Under the pieces are notes generated by a model that did no database searches, had not been told where the DNA came from, and worked only from the letters and a program-made list of their open reading frames with translations. From contig JAVHYG010000066.1 in NCBI GenBank assembly GCA_031119195.1, positions 1 to 8,970 on the forward strand: 8,970 nucleotides of DNA, given 5' to 3'. Source of the DNA: Rickettsiella sp. GTDB taxonomy: Bacteria; Pseudomonadota; Gammaproteobacteria; Diplorickettsiales; Diplorickettsiaceae. The position numbers and the translations under genes are program-made. This document shows, piece by piece, positions 1 to 5,185 of the stretch. The stretch's first letter is position 1, and the number at the start of each line of letters is the position of its first letter.

Positions 1-729
1 AAGTAGGGGAATTATTTTTCCTTAGACTTAACATGTAATTTAAATATATTATAATTTGTGTATTTACGTCTAAATTCTATAATTATGTGCATGAGTATTT
101 GCAGATTTATAATTATAAATTTTTTATATTCTACCTCTAAAAGTAATAACTGGTGTGGGGACAACAATTTTTTTTCAGAGAAACTTGTAAAATTTGATCA
201 TCCTTTTTAATCGCCGATTAATATAATATAGAATTTACAAAAAATCATTCACTGTTTTATTCGTTAGTGATACAAATAAAGAAAACTAAGGGGTGTCGTC
301 ATTTAGCGAGTAAAAGTCAGAAATGTTTTTTTTCGAATTTGTAACGAGCATATTTTGCTGTATATATAACGAAACCCAAAAAATGCTACGCTTTCTGAGT
401 ATTAGCATGCCAAATAATGAGTTCCCTATTTTGTCTACAGCACTTTAATTTTTTACAGTTTAACGTAACTTATTCTATCTATAATAGATTGATTGTCATA
501 GTTTGTTAAATAATCTTATTTATAGTTTTATTATATAAATTAGTTTATTTTGTATTATCTCTAAACGTCTGGAAATTAAAAGATGAAATTGACAAAATTT
601 ATTAATATGTCAATGAAAATAATATATAGATTATACTGGTTTTTTAATGTTATTAATTAATTCTAATTTATAAAAATTATTAATTAATAAAAAAATTATA
701 TTTTTTTTAAATTAATTTTTTATGACTTA

Positions 730-759
730 TTGCATAACCGTCTATAAATGGACTAGTAT
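730..759 (+). promoter_or_regulatory. Candidate sigma-70 promoter for the response regulator
   Basis: TTGCAT (730-735) and TAGTAT (754-759) are separated by 18 bases and lie about 50 bases upstream of the ATG at 809. The match to consensus is moderate, and the surrounding AT richness makes chance -10-like boxes common. Confidence 0.3.
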
Positions 760-797
760 AGTAGCTACGATTTAGTGTTTGAAATTAATTAATAATT

Positions 798-803
798 AAG
801 GAG
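798..803 (+). promoter_or_regulatory. Strong ribosome binding site marking the true start of the response regulator
   Basis: AAGGAG lies five bases before the ATG at 809. This is one of the best Shine-Dalgarno matches in the window. It argues that translation starts at 809 and not at the internal ATG at 886, which has no such signal and would omit the first strand and acidic residues of the receiver fold. Confidence 0.75.
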
Positions 804-808
804 AAAAA

Positions 809-1215
809 ATGGACCATAAAAAAAAATTTTATTAGTTGAAGACGACGAAATTACTCAGCGTGTACATAGTGTAATTTTAAAAGAAATGGGATTTGAAGTT
901 GAAATAGCTATAAATGGCGAACAAGCTTTAGAAATGTACGGTGAAAATTTATATAATTTAATTATTTTAGATGGCGGATTACCTGACATGAAAGGTTCTG
1001 AAGTAGGGAAAAGAATACGGTATTTAGAGAAGGAAAATAAAATGCAAAAAAAACCAATTCTTTTATTGAGTGCTTATCCTGCTGATCTTTTAGATCAATG
1101 GTGTAAGGAAGCTGAAATAGATGGTTTTGCGATTAAGCCTATTTGTCCTGATAAATTATTTTCTATCTTGGATGGCTATTTTAATAATGGAGTATTCAGT
1201 GAAAGAGCGGCTTGA
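809..1215 (+). CDS. Single-domain response regulator (receiver), with an apparent one-base frameshift in an A9 run near the start
   Basis: This is a CheY-like receiver expected to accept a phosphoryl group from a histidine kinase or phosphorelay. The ATG at 809 has a good Shine-Dalgarno but reads only M-D-H-K-K-K-F-Y before TAG at 833. One extra A in the A9 run (818-826) would join it to the open frame ending at 1215 and give 135 residues. The restored protein has every receiver landmark: ILLVEDDE with acidic D12/D13, phospho-acceptor D55 in LDGGLPDM, S88 in LLLSA and K110 in FAIKP. Only about ten residues follow the domain, so there is no output domain. The IKPI motif resembles receivers of hybrid-kinase phosphorelays. 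The ATG at 886 gives 109 residues that lack strand 1 and the acidic pair and would not fold as a working receiver. The cause could be a sequencing error, a real mutation, or rescue by transcriptional slippage. The domain call is firm; the start is not. Confidence 0.8.
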
Positions 1216-1331
1216 GTTTAAATTTTTTTAACTTCCTAAGCCTTAAAAAATATTTTCTAATTTTTATATTCTGAAGTTTAGAGCTAATGTGCAAAAACTT
1301 ATTAGTTTATTTAAAATCCCCTAATTATAAA

Positions 1332-1367
1332 AATCCCTGAATAAGTTACCTTACTTAGGGATTTTTT
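1332..1367 (+). terminator. Rho-independent terminator after the response regulator
   Basis: Left arm 1332-1345 (AATCCCTGAATAAG) pairs with right arm 1350-1363 (CTTACTTAGGGATT), with one G.T wobble and one A.C mismatch, a TTAC loop, and six Ts at 1362-1367. Five As at 1329-1333 precede the stem, so it may also terminate leftward transcription from the small minus-strand ORF. Confidence 0.75.
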
Positions 1368-1420
1368 ATACGAAAACATTTAATTTTAGTTGTTTATTAG
1401 CGGAAAGATATATTGTTTAA

Positions 1421-1579
1421 TTAACTTATATTAGCGAAATTTGTTGAAAACTTTAGAGAAGATTTTTTTTTCTCCTTTTTTTCCGAAGGTTCATGGTTAA
1501 TGACGCAAGCCAATATCCAAGCTACACCTAACTCAAGTGCAGCCAATCCAACTCCAACTAGAACACCATCTATTATCAT
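1421..1579 (-). CDS. Small single-helix membrane protein of unknown function
   Basis: This frame encodes 52 residues from an ATG at 1579 to TAA at 1421. Residues about 4-27 (from DGVLVG to ILACVIN) form one uninterrupted hydrophobic helix with a single Trp. A strongly charged stretch of Glu and Lys follows (PSEKKEKKKSS), then a short polar tail. A helix-plus-basic-tail layout is typical of small bacterial inner-membrane peptides. A GGGGGA sequence seven bases before the ATG could serve as ribosome binding site, though it is not a perfect match. The gene lies in its own interval, 279 bases beyond the end of the permease on the same strand, and faces the terminator at 1332-1367. I do not recognise a family. 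The charged stretch is encoded by A7 and A9 runs, so it is prone to indels. Clear coding character within AT-rich surroundings is the main argument that it is real. Confidence 0.5.
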   Translation of the reverse strand: MIIDGVLVGVGLAALELGVAWILACVINHEPSEKKEKKKSSLKFSTNFANIS

Positions 1580-1677
1580 ATTTTAATCCCCCATTAAATT
1601 GTTAAAATTTCTTCATCAGACTCTAGGGAAAACAAGCTTTTCTCTTCAGATCTTTCGATTTGAAAAATGTAAAGGCG

Positions 1678-1773
1678 TGGCCCACTAGAAAAAGAAAGAA
1701 CTATAATTACTGTAATTCTTTGTTATTGGGTACCTACTAATAGTGGCCTTTTACTATAAAAAGCGGTAGTAGG
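1678..1773. repeat. Cluster of overlapping inverted repeats downstream of the permease
   Basis: Three structures overlap. CCTACTA (1733-1739) pairs with TAGTAGG (1767-1773), with GCCTTTT and AAAAAGC inside as an imperfect inner stem. AATTACTGTAATT (1705-1717) is a perfect interrupted palindrome. GGCCCACTA (about 1678-1686) is complementary, with a one-base bulge, to TAGTGGCC (1741-1748). No T-run follows on either strand, so this is not a standard terminator. It may be a 3' stabilising structure of the permease mRNA, a small RNA or an operator. Confidence 0.35.
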
Positions 1774-1858
1774 GTGAGAGGAAAGGGTTGTAAGAAGTTG
1801 GATAGGAAAGATGCAATTTAAGGCTTATAGCAATGGCACGTTTATTATTAATAAGGAT

Positions 1859-3070
1859 TTACCTTATAGCAGATTGAATGCCATAGCCAATGAAAAGAAA
1901 TCCAATAATACACAGCAAAAATAATAAGGATTTTCCTCCTTTTACCCTAAATCCCTTGGCTAAGGGATTTAGGCTATAACGTCCTCGCCAAGCCATTAAA
2001 GTAGGTAATATAATGAAAAGAATAGCACAGTAAATTCCAGCGTAACTTAATGCGCCAATAAATATTCCTGGGTAGAATAATACGACAATTAATGGAGGTA
2101 AGAGCGTTGCACTATAGACAAGAATATTACCTTTTCCTTTTTTTTCTGTACGTAAACCATCAGCGACGAAATCTGAAAGACCCAACATACTGGCGAGAAA
2201 AGAAGTTGCAAGACAAATAGAGGTAAAAATTCGTGCCAATATTGAAATAAAAGAATTATTTAGAAAGAGGCTAAGTTGAGTGACAAATTCGCTTGTGGAA
2301 TGCTTAGAATGTAACATTTTAATGAGGCCGTGTTCCCCCTCCCGCGGAAGAATACCCATAATGGCGAGATCCCAAAATATATAACAAATTAAAGGAATTA
2401 AACTTCCTATAAAGATCACCTTTCTTAGCTTAATGGAATCACCATGAAAATATGTTCGTAGACTAGGGATAATATTTGCAAAAGTAAAAGACGTTATCAT
2501 TACCGTTGCGCCACTTGTTAGGTAGCAAAGATTTCCTTCTTTTAGTTTGGCAAGGGAGGTAAATGGAATAAGAAATATAATCAACAATAAGTAAATACCA
2601 AACTTGCTGAACATCAAACCTCGATTTACATAATCTACATAGTGAATTCCTCGATAGACTATATAGCTAAATGTGCTAGAAAATAAAAAAATAGCGACCC
2701 AATTTGGTATTTTTAGGCCAAAACTACTTAATAAATTAATTAAGAAATCACCTCCACCGGCCATATAAGCAGCGAGGACCGAATAAAATAATAATAAGTA
2801 ACTGATCCAAGCTATTAGTTCTCCCCATCTTCCTAACAGAATTCTCGACATGGAAATAATATTGGTATTGGCCGGAAGCCATAGATTGACTTCAAGAATT
2901 AAAAATGCCCCTGCTGTCATAACAAACCAGCAAGTAAACATGAGAATGAGGGAGTTAATAAAACCTGTTTCTGCGGTTGCGATAGGAAGTGCTAGCATTC
3001 CCCCGCCTATAGCCGTTCCGACGATCAGTAGAATGCCACCAATAAACTTTGCATCAATTTTATTAGACAT
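1859..3070 (-). CDS. Aromatic amino acid permease, TyrP/Mtr (HAAAP) family
   Basis: This is a predicted inner-membrane proton symporter for tyrosine or tryptophan. The protein is about 403 residues and almost entirely hydrophobic, consistent with the 11-helix HAAAP family. The first helix carries the diagnostic GTAIGGGMLALP motif (residues 18-29), close to the GTTIGAGMLAMP of E. coli TyrP, and the length is the family norm. I chose ATG at 3070. A longer reading from GTG at 3088 adds six residues, but it would begin almost at the predicted transcription start and has no ribosome binding site. AGGTGA (3090-3085) lies 14 bases before the ATG, which is rather far, so initiation may be modest. The gene stands alone between the small membrane ORF and the Fe-S carrier. 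An inverted repeat over its promoter suggests repression. The exact substrate cannot be told from sequence; an auxotrophic intracellular bacterium would use such a carrier to take amino acids from its host. Confidence 0.88.
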   Translation of the reverse strand: MSNKIDAKFIGGILLIVGTAIGGGMLALPIATAETGFINSLILMFTCWFVMTAGAFLILEVNLWLPANTNIISMSRILLGRWGELIAWISYLLLFYSVLAAYMAGGGDFLINLLSSFGLKIPNWVAIFLFSSTFSYIVYRGIHYVDYVNRGLMFSKFGIYLLLIIFLIPFTSLAKLKEGNLCYLTSGATVMITSFTFANIIPSLRTYFHGDSIKLRKVIFIGSLIPLICYIFWDLAIMGILPREGEHGLIKMLHSKHSTSEFVTQLSLFLNNSFISILARIFTSICLATSFLASMLGLSDFVADGLRTEKKGKGNILVYSATLLPPLIVVLFYPGIFIGALSYAGIYCAILFIILPTLMAWRGRYSLNPLAKGFRVKGGKSLLFLLCIIGFLFIGYGIQSAIR

Positions 3071-3090
3071 AGCAAAATAAGGTATCACCT

Positions 3091-3113
3091 AACTAAATTT
3101 TATTAATTTAGTT
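3091..3113. repeat. Perfect 9-bp inverted repeat over the permease promoter (operator-like)
   Basis: AACTAAATT (3091-3099) and AATTTAGTT (3105-3113) are perfect complements around a TTATT centre. The repeat covers the predicted -10 box and part of the spacer, the classic position for a repressor operator. It does not match the TyrR box TGTAAA-N6-TTTACA. No T-run makes it a terminator. Confidence 0.5.
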
Positions 3114-3126
3114 TACCGTACAACAA
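3097..3126 (-). promoter_or_regulatory. Candidate promoter of the aromatic amino acid permease
   Basis: On the minus strand, TTGTTG (3126-3121) and TAAAAT (3102-3097) are separated by 18 bases. Transcription would start near 3090, leaving a leader of about 20 bases before the ATG at 3070. This supports 3070 over the GTG at 3088. Confidence 0.45.
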
Positions 3127-3562
3127 AGACTTTTAGGACACAAGCTAAATCTTTATCTATTGTACATGATCTATTGCATGTGAAGTGGAATGAATTCATA
3201 ACTTCAGAAGTTTTTTTGTTCTAAGGATTTAAAGGGAAGTATTGCAATTCTTATTCATACAAAGTTTCGCGAATTGAATAATAAACAACCGACACAACGA
3301 AAAATGTAAAGCGAGCGTAGAGTTTGCAGTTTATTTGCATCGCAATAGCGAGTAAATTACGATGAATTCTTTTCATTAGTTCTATTGTCTTAACTTTGAT
3401 GAGAATAGATTTTAAATAATTTTTGAAGGGGAAGAAAATAGATCCAATTTCCAACATTGAATGTAAGCTTTTTAACTACAAAATGCGATTATTTTTGATA
3501 AATTGGAGACTCGACAAAGGCTAAACTTTGTTACTTAACTTACATAGTGGTAAGATAAAAGG
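3114..3562. other. Divergent intergenic region between permease and Fe-S carrier
   Basis: The region carries the permease promoter on its left edge and the carrier promoter on its right. Two perfect palindromes touch each other: ATGAATTCAT (3190-3199) and AACTTCAGAAGTT (3200-3212), the second followed by a T-run. A 68-codon minus-strand frame (3251-3457) with a hydrophobic C-terminal half (RFTFFVVSVVYYS) overlaps no gene, but it has no ribosome binding site and no family I recognise. I do not call it a gene, although it could be a remnant or a short lineage-specific protein. Confidence 0.5.
3528..3556 (+). promoter_or_regulatory. Candidate sigma-70 promoter for the Fe-S carrier operon
   Basis: TTGTTA (3528-3533) and TAAGAT (3551-3556) have an ideal 17-base spacer. 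The predicted start of transcription falls at about 3562-3563, on or next to the ATG at 3563, which would give a leaderless or nearly leaderless message. Confidence 0.45.
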
Positions 3563-3961
3563 ATGGAAAAGGTAAATGTTTCTTTTTATGATCCTGTCGA
3601 GGCAGTGGAAGCGCTCGATCTCAATTTGACGCCAGCTGCTAACCTACATGTTAAAAAAAAGCTTGCTATGCAAGCTAACAAAAAATGTTTTCGCCTTAGT
3701 GTAAAGCGTTCAGGTTGCTCAGGCTATTCTTATGTTGTGGACTATGTAAAGACATTGCCCATTAACGACTTACAATTTCCTATCGATGATGATTTGGTTG
3801 TTTTTGTGGACCAAGCTAGTTTGCCTTATTTAAAGGGGGTTTGTATTGATTATGTACAGAATGGAATTAATGGAGTTTTAAAATTCATAAATCCAAATCA
3901 AACGGCTACCTGTGGATGTGGTGAAAGTTTTAGTGTAGAGAAAGGAAAAATAGAGGATTAG
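3563..3961 (+). CDS. A-type iron-sulfur cluster carrier, SufA/IscA-like
   Basis: This is a cytosolic scaffold or carrier that passes Fe-S clusters to apoproteins. It has the HesB/IscA fold signature: LTPAA near residue 22, the first ligand C52 in SGCSGYSY, and C117 and C119 in the C-terminal TCGCGESFSV. The GCGESF ending and an N-terminal extension (132 residues against 107 for IscA) resemble SufA more than ErpA, whose ending is GCGSSF. No iscS, iscU, sufBCD or hsc genes are adjacent, so it is an orphan carrier here. The AAAGG before the ATG is only one base away, too close for normal Shine-Dalgarno use, and the predicted promoter would start transcription at about the ATG. The phosphocarrier gene follows after 12 bases and is probably co-transcribed. 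The family is certain; assignment among SufA, IscA and ErpA is by motif only. Confidence 0.9.
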   Translation: MEKVNVSFYDPVEAVEALDLNLTPAANLHVKKKLAMQANKKCFRLSVKRSGCSGYSYVVDYVKTLPINDLQFPIDDDLVVFVDQASLPYLKGVCIDYVQNGINGVLKFINPNQTATCGCGESFSVEKGKIED

Positions 3962-3973
3962 ATTCCTCGCTAT

Positions 3974-4243
3974 ATGTTACGTAAAATCATTACAATAAAT
4001 AACAAATTGGGATTGCACGCTCGTGCTTCCATGAAGTGGGTCAAGATTGCAAGATGTTTTATTAGCGAAATTACGCTAAAGTGCAATGGTAAACAAGTAG
4101 ATGGAAAAAGCATTTTGGAAGTAATGGGTTTAACAGCTCGGCAAGGAAGCCCTGTAGAAGTGATTGTTAAGGGCGAGGATGAATTGGCGGCTTTAACAGT
4201 TTTAGAAAAGCTTGTTACTGATCGATTTGGAGAAGAGGGATGA
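3974..4243 (+). CDS. ptsO: HPr-family phosphocarrier, most like NPr (PtsO)
   Basis: This small phosphotransferase protein receives phosphate from an EI-type enzyme and passes it to an EIIA-type partner. At 89 residues it has the family's normal length. The active-site H15 lies in KLGLHARAS, and S46 lies in VDGKSILEVMGL. The Pro that follows HAR in sugar-type HPr is replaced by Ala (HARA), as in PtsO of pseudomonads and related bacteria, which favours a regulatory nitrogen-PTS role. pmbA, often found near ptsN-rapZ-ptsO in gammaproteobacteria, lies one gene away, although ptsN and rapZ are not here. There is no ribosome binding site directly before the ATG. Translation may be coupled to the Fe-S carrier, whose stop is 12 bases upstream. 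The TGA is followed after three bases by the next gene's GTG. The family is certain; PtsO over PtsH is inferred. Confidence 0.85.
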   Translation: MLRKIITINNKLGLHARASMKWVKIARCFISEITLKCNGKQVDGKSILEVMGLTARQGSPVEVIVKGEDELAALTVLEKLVTDRFGEEG

Positions 4244-4246
4244 TAA

Positions 4247-5152
4247 GTGTCATATCGATATTTAATATTTCTTTATCTTTTTCTTGTATCTTTAGATAGT
4301 TTCGCGTGTTTTCAATTTAACGATCAAGCAGCTATTCAGCTAATAACTTTAAATAAAAAAAAATCCTTACAACGTCGAAGTGAACTAGCAAGTGATGCCT
4401 TGTTAGGTAGCTTCTACCAATCTGGTGCTTTAGGTGAAGGTTCGATGGGCAAATATGATCAATATCCATTATATAGATTTGATGGTTTTGATTGTGAAAC
4501 CTACGTTGATACCGTTGTAGCATTAGTGCTAGCAAGTAATTTTCCTGATTTTAAAAAAAAACTTAATCAAATTCGTTATAAACACGGACAAGTAGATTTT
4601 TTTAAGCGTAATCACTTTCCCAGTGCAGATTGGATTCCTAATAATAAACGGAATGGGTTTATTCAAGAACTTACTTATGCTATTGCAGGTTCAAAAGCCA
4701 AAATAAGTACCGCTTTAATAAGTCGCAAGAGTTGGTATTCACATTTGAGCGTTGATAGAATCCATGTCCCTTTTTTATCTTCGTTAGAAAAAGAAGTTTA
4801 TCTAGCGCAATTAAAAAAAGAAGGAATAAATTTAGCCAGCAATGAAAGGATAAATATTGCTTATATTCCTGTACGCGAAATAATGCAGAATGTTAAATTG
4901 CTAAGAAGGATTCCTACCGGGAGCTTGATTTTCTTAGTAGGTCACGATGATTATTTAACCTATCAAATAGGTACTCAAATGAATGTTTTACATATGGGAT
5001 TCGCAATTTGGGATAACGGACAACTTTTTTTACGTATGGCTTCATCACGAGCGGAGCGGGTACTTGACGTTCGTTTACAAGATTATTTAGAAACTTATCG
5101 TGCATTAGATACATTGAAAGGAATTAGTATATGGGGTATTAAAAGTACTTAA
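4247..5152 (+). CDS. DUF1460 protein: exported N-acetylmuramoyl-L-alanine amidase-like enzyme (NlpC/P60 fold)
   Basis: The family includes characterised amidases that cleave the bond between N-acetylmuramic acid and L-Ala in peptidoglycan fragments, pointing to wall turnover or recycling in the periplasm. Residues 1-20 form a signal peptide with a hydrophobic core (YLIFLYLFLVSL) ending SFA before C21. A lipoprotein is possible, but the lipobox is poor. The mature part has 301 minus about 20 residues. The likely catalytic Cys is C83 in FDCETYVDT, the partner His is H249 in VLHMGFAIW, and the family stretch NHFPSADWIPNN lies at 122-133. In the C-terminal ASS motif (about 265-267), Met precedes the Ala where I would expect His, so the catalytic setting may vary. 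The start is GTG at 4247, with AGAGGG seven bases upstream inside the phosphocarrier gene. It ends 33 bases before the convergent pmbA, with no clear terminator between. Confidence 0.82.
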   Translation: MSYRYLIFLYLFLVSLDSFACFQFNDQAAIQLITLNKKKSLQRRSELASDALLGSFYQSGALGEGSMGKYDQYPLYRFDGFDCETYVDTVVALVLASNFPDFKKKLNQIRYKHGQVDFFKRNHFPSADWIPNNKRNGFIQELTYAIAGSKAKISTALISRKSWYSHLSVDRIHVPFLSSLEKEVYLAQLKKEGINLASNERINIAYIPVREIMQNVKLLRRIPTGSLIFLVGHDDYLTYQIGTQMNVLHMGFAIWDNGQLFLRMASSRAERVLDVRLQDYLETYRALDTLKGISIWGIKST

Positions 5153-5185
5153 AAGAACAAATTTTGACATAAACATTCTATTAAT

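Larger units (their letters stand above)
1..808. other. Long AT-rich intergenic region without a convincing gene
   Basis: No convincing gene is visible on either strand. By hand count, 481-720 is about 12% G+C, while 281-440 is about 34%, close to coding DNA here. The richer patch contains only a 41-codon open frame (323-448, +) without a clear ribosome binding site, so it may be a decayed gene or a structured or regulatory region. A perfect 16-bp palindrome lies at 105-120. Perfect 12-base inverted arms (TTATTAATTAAT and its complement) lie at 650-661 and 679-690. The right-hand end supplies the promoter and ribosome binding site of the response regulator. Confidence 0.6.

Noticed and set aside
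1..808. Possible replication origin or CRISPR leader because of extreme AT richness.
   Set aside because: No DnaA boxes, iteron series or regularly spaced repeats are visible, and no replication or cas genes are near.
1811..1924. 37-codon frame on the + strand with a good AGGAAAG ribosome binding site.
   Set aside because: It runs into the C-terminal coding region of the permease on the other strand, is very polar with no recognisable pattern, and the purine-rich stretch upstream explains the apparent binding site.
2850..3080. 76-codon frame on the + strand opposite the permease N-terminus.
   Set aside because: It is antisense to strongly conserved permease helices and has no ribosome binding site; it is a by-product of the codon pattern.
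3251..3457. 68-codon minus-strand frame with a hydrophobic C-terminal half.
   Set aside because: It lacks a ribosome binding site at either plausible start and matches no family I know. I left it as part of the intergenic entry and did not call a gene.
4332..5114. Two minus-strand frames (4332-4535 and 4914-5114) opposite the DUF1460 gene.
   Set aside because: The + strand frame carries the catalytic motifs and signal peptide; the antisense frames have no start signals or recognisable domains.
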